Origin: Tritrichomonas musculus
Taxonomy: Eukaryota; Parabasalia; Tritrichomonadida; Tritrichomonadidae
Assembly: GCA_039105265.1 (NCBI GenBank)
Contig: JAPFFF010000054.1
Coordinates: 744,001-808,000, forward strand
Length of the DNA: 64,000 bases
Direction: 5' to 3'
Part shown: piece by piece, positions 46,701 through 55,761 of the stretch
Layout: every line of letters begins with the position of its first letter
Position numbering within the stretch: the stretch's first letter is position 1
The notes under the pieces: model-generated
Database searches by the model: none
What the model was told of the DNA's origin: nothing
What the model saw: the letters and a program-made list of their open reading frames with translations, nothing else
Program-made: the position numbers and the translations under genes

Positions 46701-46710
46701 TCATATTTTA
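46697..46710 (+). promoter_or_regulatory. initiator-like TCATATTTTA before CSN2
   Basis: TCAAATCATATTTTAG runs to within one base of the CSN2 ATG (46712). Its position and TCA core match the initiator-like strings before other genes of the window. The transcript would have almost no 5' UTR, as is known for trichomonads. Confidence 0.3.
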
Positions 46711-46711
46711 G

Positions 46712-48049
46712 ATGTCTGACGAAGAAATTTTTTTTGATAACGAAGAAGAAGTGCAAAATGAAGAATATCAAGAAGTTTATGAAGAAGATGTTTTAGATTC
46801 ACCAGACAAATTATTTGATTCAGCAAATAATTCTCTTGGAATAGATGATTACTATGCAATTGATTTATTTTATAAAGCCTACATAGATGAGTCTGCTAGT
46901 GATGATATTAAAAAAGAATCAATAAAAAACATTGCTCTTGCAATTTCGCAACATTCTGATGATTTTGAAAGAATTGTCAACGTTCTTTCAGATGTTTTTT
47001 ATGCCAGCCAAGATGGCCTTTTAAATAACGATGAATTAACACAAGTTATTTTAGGAATGATGGGAAATTTAGCTAATTCAGGCGAGACTTATTCGAATTT
47101 TCTAGCGTCAGTTGAATCTCAAATCAATAAAAATGATAACACAGTTTTATATGCAGAAGTTAAATTAAGACAATGTGAAAAAATGTTATTACAAGGAGAG
47201 TCAGAAAAAGTAGAGGCTATAATGAATGATGTTGAGCCATTAATATCTTACAATCCTGAATCAAATAATTCTTTTATGCGCTCATCGTATCTTAAATTAC
47301 TTATATTAAAAATCAATATAGCTGACGAACATCATGACGAAGATTCAATGATCAAGTTGTATGATGAAGCCAAAAAAATACCTCAATATAGTTTAACATC
47401 ATATCAAAATGCAGTTTTTACTAAAATGGAAGCAATTCTATTGAAAAAAAATAGGAAATTTTATGAGGCTAAAACTAAGTTTTATGAAGCTTTTCAACTT
47501 TTTGATGACTTAGGTAATGATAAAAGAATAGGAACTATTAAAAATATGGCATTATGTGAAATGGCTTCTCGTGGGATAGCATCCATTTTTAATTCATCAA
47601 GATTTGCTCCTTATAAAAACGACGAAAATGTTCAACCAATTATGAAAATGATAGATGCTTATTCAAAAAATGATATTGTTAAATATATTGATCTTATTGA
47701 GCCGGTCTCAAAACTATTTTATAATAATCAATTTGATATTCAATTATTATACGAAATAAGAAAAATTGTGCTTCGTGGTGCTATACTTAAATTTAGTCGA
47801 AATTATCACAAGTATCAATTGAAATTTGCTGCTAAAGAATTTTCGAGCACTGAAGATGAAGTTAGAGATATTGCAATGGATTTAATTATTTCCAAAGATT
47901 TAAATGCTTTATTCAATCCTGAAAATAATGTTGTTACGGTTTTAGAGCAAGTAAAGCCATCTAGGTATTTATTAGGTACAAATTCAATCATTAGTACAGT
48001 AGAAATTACGCTTAATCGAATTATGAATGAAACTCAATTAGATTACTAA
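46712..48049 (+). CDS. CSN2: COP9 signalosome subunit 2
   Basis: A PCI-domain scaffold subunit of the signalosome, which removes NEDD8 from cullins. The acidic start MSDEEIFFDNEEEVQNEEYQ mirrors the CSN2 N-terminus, followed by helical solenoid repeats (about 30-290) and a PCI winged-helix domain (about 300-440). The best match is around residue 305: FAPYKNDENVQPIMKMIDAY then SKNDIVKYIDLI, corresponding to the PYKNDPEI...AYQNNDI region of animal CSN2. At 445 residues it is the normal family length. The paralogous proteasome lid subunit Rpn6 is the main alternative, but the acidic N-terminus and the PYKND motif favour CSN2. No lesions. Confidence 0.85.
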   Translation: MSDEEIFFDNEEEVQNEEYQEVYEEDVLDSPDKLFDSANNSLGIDDYYAIDLFYKAYIDESASDDIKKESIKNIALAISQHSDDFERIVNVLSDVFYASQDGLLNNDELTQVILGMMGNLANSGETYSNFLASVESQINKNDNTVLYAEVKLRQCEKMLLQGESEKVEAIMNDVEPLISYNPESNNSFMRSSYLKLLILKINIADEHHDEDSMIKLYDEAKKIPQYSLTSYQNAVFTKMEAILLKKNRKFYEAKTKFYEAFQLFDDLGNDKRIGTIKNMALCEMASRGIASIFNSSRFAPYKNDENVQPIMKMIDAYSKNDIVKYIDLIEPVSKLFYNNQFDIQLLYEIRKIVLRGAILKFSRNYHKYQLKFAAKEFSSTEDEVRDIAMDLIISKDLNALFNPENNVVTVLEQVKPSRYLLGTNSIISTVEITLNRIMNETQLDY

Positions 48050-48332
48050 AAAAAGCTTTAGAATAGACTTAAAAAGTCAAAGGCTTTAGTTGGTTATATT
48101 AATTAATATTTTGTTTTTTAAATCATCAAATTAAACTTTTTTTCATCAATAATAATATACGAATTCAACTTTGTTTTCATGGAAATAAAATAGAATGAAA
48201 GAAAAAATAGTGGAAAATACAAATAAGTAATTAATTAAATGATTACTAGTGAAAATTTAAAATAAAATCATAATCATTATTAACATTACATCTAAAAAAA
48301 AAAATAAAATAAAATAAAGTAAAAACCTCAAC
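48050..48332. other. short convergent spacer
   Basis: Between the 3' ends of CSN2 and the next minus-strand gene. Nothing notable beyond AT-rich runs. Confidence 0.4.
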
Positions 48333-49622
48333 TTATTGACCAGGATCATTAATCGGTTCTTTTCTTAAAACCCACATAGCAAATACATACTGAAATAGAG
48401 GATCATATCTTCTATCTTTCAACTTTCTGAGCATATCTCCTGAAAAAGATTTCATTTGAACATCCAACTCAGCGATTCTTTCTAGAGGAGGCATTTCTTG
48501 ATTTCCAGTGTCGATGACAATTTTCATTATTGTATCAGCTAGTGATTCGAGATCAAAAGAGTAAATATCAGTTAATTTCCCAGCAAATTCCATTATAGTT
48601 GTTGTAAATAATTTATCAGAAAATTCAGGACGCTTACATGGCGCTGATGCAGGTGTAGATAATTTAGGTAAAGATGTTGATGATATTGTTGCTTTGTTAC
48701 CTGCATCTGGATTTTGTTGGTTTGAAGAGTTAGGTTGAGCAGAAGGAGGACGTCTGGAATTAGAAAAAGCAGTAGCAATTGAATCAGTAGCTTTTTTGCA
48801 TTCATGATAAACACCAGCAATATTTCCTCCATCACAAAAGTAAGCGCATGCGCCAAGAAGTTGAGAAAGATTTATTTCATTTTCAATTGTAGCCGCGATT
48901 AAAGCAACAGAATTTCCAAGTGAAGCAATTAATCGCAATAGGAAGTCCTTATTTACTTGTAATTGAGAAGCTAATTCTAATGATGAAACCCAAATTGATA
49001 GAAAAGTAAGTCGGAGTTCTCTCGCTAATATGGCTAAATTGTTATTAATATCAGAAATTGTTTTAGGAGGATCAAGTGAGCCAAACCTAATTTTATAGAT
49101 ACAAGCAAGACAGTCTGCAAGTGGTTGGTTAGAGGAATTTGTTGATTTAGGTCCTGAAGGCGCTGAACTAGATGCCGTTGAACCTCCAAGAACTGAAATA
49201 AAATCATTTGCTATATTAACTAAATCGGAATAAAAATCTTTATCTGTTCGTAAATCACTGAGGTTAATAGTTGGAAGAATTTTGGTGAGAGAAAGTGACT
49301 CACTCTGATTTTCTTGAGATGCCGTTGTAAGTTTTAAAGCTTGAAGAAGTTCATTACTTTTACGAGTATGAAATCGAATTGGTTCTTTTTCGTTTTTTAC
49401 TTCGATAACAACGTAATCATCTTTCAAATAAGCATTACCAAATTTATCTGTGGTAACACGTTTAATAACTTTGTCCCATGTCTCTGAATAAATATCAAAA
49501 TAAAGATATGAAATAATTAAATGCGTGCGCGATGAACTTTTGGTTTTAACGTCTCCAGAACTTAAAAAGCCATCAAATATTTTATTTTGAAATTTTTTAG
49601 TAAACATTAGTGTTTCACTCAT
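48333..49622 (-). CDS. hypothetical protein with PH-like N-terminus, 429 aa
   Basis: I do not recognise the family. I prefer the second ATG (49622, MSETLMFTKKFQN) over the one at 49649, which adds nine hydrophobic residues. Residues about 25-110 look like a small beta domain ending in a helix (DYVVIEVKNEKEPIRFHTRK then SNELLQAL). This recalls the PH-like repeats at the start of RME-8/DNAJC13, but weakly, and no J domain is present. Residues 150-290 are mostly hydrophobic helices; a Ser/Pro/Asn-rich linker follows (about 290-335), then another helical block. There are no transmembrane segments. It is divergent from ORC5, sharing a 140-base promoter region. Confidence 0.7.
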   Translation of the reverse strand: MSETLMFTKKFQNKIFDGFLSSGDVKTKSSSRTHLIISYLYFDIYSETWDKVIKRVTTDKFGNAYLKDDYVVIEVKNEKEPIRFHTRKSNELLQALKLTTASQENQSESLSLTKILPTINLSDLRTDKDFYSDLVNIANDFISVLGGSTASSSAPSGPKSTNSSNQPLADCLACIYKIRFGSLDPPKTISDINNNLAILARELRLTFLSIWVSSLELASQLQVNKDFLLRLIASLGNSVALIAATIENEINLSQLLGACAYFCDGGNIAGVYHECKKATDSIATAFSNSRRPPSAQPNSSNQQNPDAGNKATISSTSLPKLSTPASAPCKRPEFSDKLFTTTIMEFAGKLTDIYSFDLESLADTIMKIVIDTGNQEMPPLERIAELDVQMKSFSGDMLRKLKDRRYDPLFQYVFAMWVLRKEPINDPGQ

Positions 49623-49762
49623 CTTTTTTATTACAAATAAAAGCGGCATTCAAAAAGTTATTATAACAATATCAATGAATTTTTTTTAGCAAACAATTGT
49701 AATGACTAAATATAAGCTGAAAAACTCGATTGCATGGCCGTTTAAAAATATATCAAAATTTA

Positions 49763-50887
49763 ATGGAATATTGTGAATCAAATATTCCTCTTTGCCGTGA
49801 GAATCAATTTAAACAACTTTCTCAAGCAGTTTTTAATAATTTTCGATTGATTATTGTTTCAGGTCCTGTTTCTTCGGGGAAAACAACAACAGTAAAACGC
49901 TTTTTTGATCAAATTTTAAAAGAAAATCAAAATGTGCGTTGTTCACATGTTTATATTGATGTGGGTAATACAATTTCAGATGTTCTATCTAAAGTTGCTA
50001 ATCAAATTGGAAATATAAACCGCCGAATTCGCACTTTTCAAAATTTAGAACAATATATTGATGATTCAAATAAAAAAACTCTGATTGCTTTCGATTCTTT
50101 TGATTTACTTGGCGATGCAAATGCTTTAGCATTATTTACACAAGCTGAAGCAATTGTTGACTCAAAATCTATGCCAAATTTTACATTCATTTTTATAACT
50201 CATGTAAATCCCGGGCTTTTATTAAAGCTTCCTCTTTCATTTTATAGTATACAATTTCCTGCTTATAATAATTGCGAAATCGAAAAAATTGTATCATCTT
50301 ACATCCAAGTCAATGAGCAAATGCCATCATTGATCAAAAAAATTCTTGAAATTGTTGGACCAATAACTGTTGATATTAGAGACATCATTTTTATTGCTCA
50401 TAAAATTTCACGATTTACGAAATTGACACAAAACGAATTAGCCCAAATATCAATCCGAACACTTAATAAGATGCGTTCGCAGCAGACATGCAGAATAAAT
50501 GATCTTCCAACCCTTGCATCATTCATTCTTCTCGCTCTTTACATCGGGACCAAAACTTCAGTAATGTCTGACTTAATGAGGTTTGCAAGATCTTTGAAAA
50601 AGAAGAAGAAAAGATCTGTTCTTTTTGAAAAAAATGATTATGTTCCAATGGAGAGAGTCATTGCACTAACAAAAGCTCTAATATATTCTCATTCTGATAA
50701 AAAAATTGATTTTGATTATGCTGGCTACATTCAAATACAAAATTTGGCGGATTTGGAACTAATTTCAATTCGTGGTGACTTATTTGGAGGAGAGGCTAAG
50801 CTTGTTAATATGGCAAGTGAGCAAGAAATTTTTGCAATTGCTCAAAAATTTAATATTCGTATTGATGAGTATGTCTCAGAAAAATAA
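49763..50887 (+). CDS. ORC5: origin recognition complex subunit 5
   Basis: An AAA+ subunit of the complex that marks replication origins. The first in-frame ATG is 49763; the open frame begins earlier only through TTG. The family signature starts at once: IPLCRENQFKQL (compare LPCRESQ in animal ORC5), then the Walker A loop GPVSSGKT (34-41), a Walker B-like TLIAFDSFDLL (about 108), and a sensor region. The C-terminal ORC5 domain is clear: LPTLASFILLALYIGTKTSV, FEKNDYVPMERVIALTKALI, and a final LIS-G-L-G...A-KFNIRIDEYV. At 374 residues it is a little shorter than the animal protein (about 435). It is ORC5 rather than ORC4 or Cdc6 by the C-terminal pattern. Confidence 0.9.
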   Translation: MEYCESNIPLCRENQFKQLSQAVFNNFRLIIVSGPVSSGKTTTVKRFFDQILKENQNVRCSHVYIDVGNTISDVLSKVANQIGNINRRIRTFQNLEQYIDDSNKKTLIAFDSFDLLGDANALALFTQAEAIVDSKSMPNFTFIFITHVNPGLLLKLPLSFYSIQFPAYNNCEIEKIVSSYIQVNEQMPSLIKKILEIVGPITVDIRDIIFIAHKISRFTKLTQNELAQISIRTLNKMRSQQTCRINDLPTLASFILLALYIGTKTSVMSDLMRFARSLKKKKKRSVLFEKNDYVPMERVIALTKALIYSHSDKKIDFDYAGYIQIQNLADLELISIRGDLFGGEAKLVNMASEQEIFAIAQKFNIRIDEYVSEK

Positions 50888-51306
50888 ATCATTTTAAAAT
50901 GGTTTATTCTATATGTTTAAAATCATAAATGTTCTATCACAAAAAGCTTATAATATGCTTGCTATAATTTAATATTTATGGGTTCTCATTCAATTATACC
51001 GTTCATTTAAATGGACTATAATGTTTTTTTTTTTTTTTTTAATGATATTAATTATATAAATAATAAATTTCTAATAAAGTATAATTATATAATAATCGTA
51101 TACCATGTATTTCATGTATGCACCGTATAATATTTCTAAAAAAAAGTTTTTCTTTTCATTAAAATGATCAATTAATTTGATCCTATTTGACAATTTTTGT
51201 TTTTCTAATAAAATATATGCACCATTAACAGTATTATATTTATAAATGCGCATGTAAAAAGAATATTTATTGAATACAAAAAAAAATGTTAAGAATATGA
51301 TAAAAA
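50888..51306. other. convergent intergenic, nothing recognised
   Basis: AT-rich spacer between ORC5 and the peroxiredoxin-like gene, with a T run at about 51025. The 79-codon minus frame at 51071-51310 appears to be chance. Confidence 0.45.
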
Positions 51307-52038
51307 TCATTCATATTTATGTGCAAAATACTCCTTGCTATCTGTTATATTTGGCTTTATTGTTGGATCACCTTCTTTCCACATTGCAGGGCAAACTTCC
51401 CCATTTTCTTTGGCATATTGATAACCTTTCAATAAACGCAATATTTCTTCAACACTTCTTCCAACATTCTGATCATTTAACGAAATATGTTTAACAATTC
51501 CATCTGGATCGATTATAACTGTACCTCTGTAAATATTATCATCATCAACAAAACCATATCGTTTGTGAATACAATAGCTAATATCTGATCCAAGAGGATA
51601 ACTGATATTTTCGATGCCGCCTTCAGCTTTAGGTGTCAAGCACCATGAATTTATTACATAAATATTTTCTGGTATAATCATAATGATATCAGCATTTATA
51701 TCCTGAAATCTCGAATAATTTTCATTAAATGCAACTATCTCTGATGCGTTGATAGAGTGCTTCCTACTGGGAATAGAAAACATTACAAGCCATTTCCCTT
51801 GTTTCTGATATGATGACAATTCAATTCCGCAAAAGCTATAATCTGGCATAACTGCCTCAATATGAAATTTTGGTGCAGGAAATCCAATGGTTGCTGGTAC
51901 AATCGAATCATCACCGCAAAAATGGCAAGGACAGTTATAAATAATTGATCCTTCTGCTTCAGATGCTTCTTGTTCTTCTTCGTTTTTTTCTTCTTCTTCT
52001 GTTTGTTCCTGATTTTTAGATCCTTCTTGATTACTCAT
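51307..52038 (-). CDS. peroxiredoxin-like protein lacking the peroxidatic cysteine, 243 aa
   Basis: The fold is that of a typical 2-Cys peroxiredoxin (Prx1 type): IGFPAPKFHIEAVMPDYSF, a LSSYQKQGKWLVMFSIP strand, NSWCLTPKAEGG, NIYRGTVIIDPDG, LNDQNVGRSVEEILRLL and GEVCPAMWKEGDPTIKPN. The active-site loop, normally P-x-x-x-T-x-x-C, reads PSRKHSIN. The Thr is His94 and the peroxidatic Cys is Asn97 (codon AAC). The active-site Arg (171) and the resolving Cys (216) remain. An added acidic N-terminus carries CPCHFC (36-41). It cannot work as a normal peroxidase; a chaperone, sensor or scaffold role, or one using the CPCHFC cysteines, is possible. Start: ATG 52038; the upstream extension to 52071 begins with TTG. 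Confidence 0.9.
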   Translation of the reverse strand: MSNQEGSKNQEQTEEEEKNEEEQEASEAEGSIIYNCPCHFCGDDSIVPATIGFPAPKFHIEAVMPDYSFCGIELSSYQKQGKWLVMFSIPSRKHSINASEIVAFNENYSRFQDINADIIMIIPENIYVINSWCLTPKAEGGIENISYPLGSDISYCIHKRYGFVDDDNIYRGTVIIDPDGIVKHISLNDQNVGRSVEEILRLLKGYQYAKENGEVCPAMWKEGDPTIKPNITDSKEYFAHKYE

Positions 52039-52087
52039 AAATTGACCTAATGATTTTAAAAATTTTACCAAATCATTTGAATAAAAA

Positions 52088-53344
52088 ATGCTTATTTACT
52101 TTAGTTTTTTATTATTTCATTCATTTTCTCAGCATCCAATGCATTTAAAGCCTAATATTTTTCCGAATACCACAATTTCTAGTAATTTACCTCAAACATT
52201 TTTATTGGATGAGATTGGGTTTTATTCTTTATTTGTTCAAAATGAAGATGAAATCAATATCATATTTGCAAGCAATAATAATAAACGTTTATTTTTATTT
52301 TTCAATGATACTGATGTTAAAATAAAAATTACCATTGATGGAATTCCAATATCAGCACCATTAAAAATAGATGGATTAGTTATAGATGCGTTTAATTATA
52401 CCGGATGTAAATTTTTTTTGTTTTCAAATCGCAATAATTACTCTAAAGGATCATACTCAAAAATTTGGATAATTTTATGGCTTCTCCCTTTAGACTTTTG
52501 TCCCAAATCTTCTTTTTATGGGCTTAGTAATAAAAATTTAATTACCCAAATCAGTTCGCCTTTATTAAATCCAATTTGTGTCTTTTCACCTAACTTTCAA
52601 TTATTAGATACTATTTTTGATGTTCAATTTGGCATAAATGGAATGAATGAAAGCAAAAGTTACTATTCTTTTTTATACAATAATGATATTAACAAACCGG
52701 TTGAAACAGTAAAAAGTTATAATAGATCGAAGCATTATTTTACCAATGCATCATTTTTCATTAAATACAATATCCAAGAAAAAATTAATTTTTCGAGCGT
52801 TTCATATTTAAGTCGAAGTCATACTAATATTTATTTTAAACGATCTGCAAACAATCATAATAAAGAAAATCCTAACTTTTCATGTAGAATTTCATCTATT
52901 CACTCATGTACATCTAACGGATGTCTTGCTGAAAAAATTGAGGATATTAATTATAAATGTTACTCAACGACTCTTACTTCATTTTGGACTACAAGTACCA
53001 GTGTAGGATTTATTATAGGTTGTATTGTCCTTAATGTAATTTGCCTAACTATATACTGTTGTTATCGTAATAGAAATATTTGTAATAATGATGATGAGCG
53101 TTTGTTAAATAATAATGCACAACCTTTAATTACCCCAAATTATACGCAGGATGGTCTTTTGTATGACACAGTAACTGATGAATATGTTAATGATGATACG
53201 AAACAATCGCCCAACTATGAAAACCCAGAAGGCTTTTCTATCATGCAGCAAAATAAAAATGATAACGAAGATTTAGCTTATGCTCCACCCTCTTCAATAG
53301 ATAATAATGATGTTCCTGCATATCTCAAACCACCCAAAAAATAA
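52088..53344 (+). CDS. type I membrane protein with sorting-signal tail, 418 aa
   Basis: I do not recognise the family. A signal peptide is evident (LIYFSFLLFHSFS, residues 2-14). The lumenal or extracellular part to about 300 has many potential N-glycosylation sites (NYS, NYT, NTT types) and a Cys cluster just before the membrane (CRISSIHSCTSNGC). A single transmembrane segment lies at about 305-326 (SVGFIIGCIVLNVICLTIYC). The cytosolic tail of about 90 residues contains an acidic dileucine motif DDERLL (335-340), several Tyr-based strings and a proline-rich end. That suggests a receptor or granule protein that cycles through endosomes. It diverges from the peroxiredoxin gene across only about 50 bases. 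Confidence 0.75.
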   Translation: MLIYFSFLLFHSFSQHPMHLKPNIFPNTTISSNLPQTFLLDEIGFYSLFVQNEDEINIIFASNNNKRLFLFFNDTDVKIKITIDGIPISAPLKIDGLVIDAFNYTGCKFFLFSNRNNYSKGSYSKIWIILWLLPLDFCPKSSFYGLSNKNLITQISSPLLNPICVFSPNFQLLDTIFDVQFGINGMNESKSYYSFLYNNDINKPVETVKSYNRSKHYFTNASFFIKYNIQEKINFSSVSYLSRSHTNIYFKRSANNHNKENPNFSCRISSIHSCTSNGCLAEKIEDINYKCYSTTLTSFWTTSTSVGFIIGCIVLNVICLTIYCCYRNRNICNNDDERLLNNNAQPLITPNYTQDGLLYDTVTDEYVNDDTKQSPNYENPEGFSIMQQNKNDNEDLAYAPPSSIDNNDVPAYLKPPKK

Positions 53345-53440
53345 GTGAATCTCACTTATTTTCAGAGTAATTAATATACAAATATGAATTAAAATATAAT
53401 TAAAAATAGTATGCAAATATTAACTAGTGAATTTTTGGGT

Positions 53441-55156
53441 TTAGTCTTTATAAATTGCATCAAATGGAATTGGACCATCTAACTCAACTTTAGGTATTGT
53501 GAATGTAGATTTGTTGAGATATTCAACGTTCTTTCCAATTGACTCTGGAGCTCTCAAGTAACTAGAAGGTGAAAATTCAAGTTCAATATCAGAAACTTTG
53601 AAGTTATCAAAAAGATCCCATGATCTCCTCCTGTATTCTTCGAGAGTCTTGTATGGTAATGCATAAAATCCACAGTCAAAAATGTCGTTTTGAACTAATT
53701 CAGCTGCAACTGGCCTCATTATTTGGCCAAGTGCCCAGAATGGAAATGTAAATGTAACTGTTTGTGGGTTGTTAATATCCGTTACATTGATAAAGTTTGT
53801 CTTGTGTAATCCATTGGATAATGAAACTGTTTCGGCATCTGACTCACCTTGTAAGATATATAAGTTTCCAACACCACAAATCTTACTTGAGCAATTAAGA
53901 AGATCAGCATGAGAAGTTCGGCCGTGTCCCCTGATTCTCTGAATATTTGTGCCGCATTGTTTATGGTCATGCTTTTCTTTGATGCAATCAAGTGTTGCTG
54001 GAATCCAATTTAAGGAACTTCCATGGTTGGGACATTGAACTTCTTCATTTTCAAGAGTACGTTTTCCAAGTAAAAAGTCTATTGAGTGACCTGGTGTAGC
54101 GCCCCAAGAATTATGAATGATGAATGTGCCTTTCATCTCAGCAATTGATTCCTTTGGTGCAAATCGATCGATGTATTGGTAGTTATCGTTGTATCCAACG
54201 ATATTCATTGCATGTCCGCCAGATTCTATAATGCGCTCAATATACTCTGATGAGGCAAAAACAGAATCACCAGTGCGAGCAGAGACTTGTAAAATATAGC
54301 AATAGGATCCATCTTTTTCATATGGGCATGGATGATATTTCTCTCGGCATTCTTCAGTATCTTGGTATTCAGAGCCTTCACAAGGAACATAAAAGTTCAT
54401 ACTTCCCATAGGAACACCAATGCCAAGAGGCCTTTGGGCTGAAATTAAGAGTTGTTTAACGCCTCTGACATCATAAGCAGTTTTCATTCCTTTAACTTTG
54501 AAGTCAATTGGATTATTTTCAACTGCCTTTTCAAAATCAGCACATTCGAAATCTGTATCTGGAGATGGTGTTTTAACATATGGGCAAACAGATTCAGGAA
54601 CAATGTGATTATGTAGTTCAGGAATTACGCGGTAGAAGTAATCTAAAGCTTCAACTTGGTTATCGTTTGTAGTATTGATTAAGAAACCACCATAACCGCA
54701 TACTTTTTCATTTGGATGCTTTTTACACCAATTTCCAAGGAAAGATGCGTAGGCTTGAACTGAAAAGTTAACATATTCATCTTCTTTTAGATAGCCTTGA
54801 CGAATGCCTTGTGCACGATATTGTGTATTAAACAAATAAATAGTTGAGAAGGCCCAGCATGTTCCACGACTTGCCTGATCAGTAGCTGGGAAATAATAGA
54901 TTGGGTCAACACGATAATGGTCAGGTAAAAAGGTATCAGGAAGAGAATCGGCATATTGCTGTGCTAAATAATCTAGAGGGCTCGGGATTGGATCCTTTGA
55001 TTTCTTTACAGCTTGGAGGATGAATACTAATGAAACAGCCAAAACTGCTAATAAAATAACATCAACAACCATCAAGACTATATTAATCCATTTGTAGGAA
55101 ACGCATGATTGTTCTTGAGGAGCTGAATCGATCAGTGGATCGCTTTTATTCTCCAT
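53441..55156 (-). CDS. membrane-anchored papain-family (C1) cysteine peptidase, 571 aa
   Basis: Clan CA peptidase with a short cytosolic N-terminus, one hydrophobic segment at about 24-50 (INIVLMVVDVILLAVLAVSL), and a catalytic domain outside or in the lumen. The active site is complete: Gln94 and Cys100 in DQASRGTCWAFS, His315 in SGGHAMNIVGYN, and Asn349 in IHNSWGATPG. There is no recognisable I29 inhibitory propeptide between membrane and catalytic domain. A long C-terminal region of about 200 residues follows the Asn, with further Cys pairs. The type II anchor and the missing propeptide differ from the secreted cathepsin L-like enzymes of trichomonads. It could be lysosomal or on the surface. 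Confidence 0.9.
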   Translation of the reverse strand: MENKSDPLIDSAPQEQSCVSYKWINIVLMVVDVILLAVLAVSLVFILQAVKKSKDPIPSPLDYLAQQYADSLPDTFLPDHYRVDPIYYFPATDQASRGTCWAFSTIYLFNTQYRAQGIRQGYLKEDEYVNFSVQAYASFLGNWCKKHPNEKVCGYGGFLINTTNDNQVEALDYFYRVIPELHNHIVPESVCPYVKTPSPDTDFECADFEKAVENNPIDFKVKGMKTAYDVRGVKQLLISAQRPLGIGVPMGSMNFYVPCEGSEYQDTEECREKYHPCPYEKDGSYCYILQVSARTGDSVFASSEYIERIIESGGHAMNIVGYNDNYQYIDRFAPKESIAEMKGTFIIHNSWGATPGHSIDFLLGKRTLENEEVQCPNHGSSLNWIPATLDCIKEKHDHKQCGTNIQRIRGHGRTSHADLLNCSSKICGVGNLYILQGESDAETVSLSNGLHKTNFINVTDINNPQTVTFTFPFWALGQIMRPVAAELVQNDIFDCGFYALPYKTLEEYRRRSWDLFDNFKVSDIELEFSPSSYLRAPESIGKNVEYLNKSTFTIPKVELDGPIPFDAIYKD

Positions 55157-55575
55157 TTTAAATTATTCTTTCAACCTATTTTTTCAGAGGATGGTTAAAA
55201 AAAAAAAAAAAAAAAATTCATCATGATTATGTTATTGTATGAATATATAAAAGAATAATGTATAATGATAGTGATGAAGTTTTACAACCATTTTTATATT
55301 TTAAAAAAAAAACTATCAATTCAATTTTTCAATTAAATTATCATAGCAATAGAAAGGTCGTACAACTAAATTGAATAAAAAATAAAATTAAATAAATTTA
55401 TATTTATCTTAATAAATAATTTATTTAATAATTATAATATATAATTTATATATTTTATATCCAATATTATAAAATGTAATGGTTGAAATAAAGACTTTAA
55501 TTAAAATTCAATATATATCGATTTCTTATATATTTGCATCATTTAAAAAATATAGATGTCATTTGAATGGATATA
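55157..55575. other. intergenic, nothing recognised
   Basis: AT-rich spacer upstream of the C1 peptidase, with an A run near 55197-55216. Confidence 0.4.
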
Positions 55576-55761
55576 CTATGTGTTATACAAATAATATTTT
55601 ACTTTTTGACGAAATCCTTCAGTAATTGAAATATTAAACTTTTTATATTTATGAAACCAATCAACTAAATCTTCATTTTTAGAAAAAACTGACATTTGAT
55701 TTAGAATGAAATTCAAATATATTAGAAAGTAAATGCACATAAATAAAATTGTATTCGTCAT
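55576..55761 (-). pseudogene. possible remnant of a cathepsin L-like signal peptide and I29 propeptide
   Basis: The 61-codon frame starts at ATG 55761 with a signal-like segment (TILFMCIYFLIYLNFIL), followed by EDLVDWFHKYKKFNISITEG and FRQKVKYYLYNT. The spacing of the aromatic residues and the R...Y-Y-L-Y-N end fit the beginning of the I29 inhibitor domain of trichomonad cathepsin L-like peptidases. Just after the TAG stop, the same frame reads YIHSN, which would continue that motif (Y-x-x-x-H/N). No catalytic domain follows. The match is short, so this is tentative. Confidence 0.35.

Noticed and set aside
48333-49622. RME-8/DNAJC13 assignment from the PH-like N-terminus
   Set aside because: Only one short segment is similar; no J domain or IWN repeats, and the protein is far too short.
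51071-51310. 79-codon minus-strand open frame between ORC5 and the peroxiredoxin-like gene
   Set aside because: AT-driven composition, no initiator-like motif and overlap with the 3' end of the neighbouring gene.
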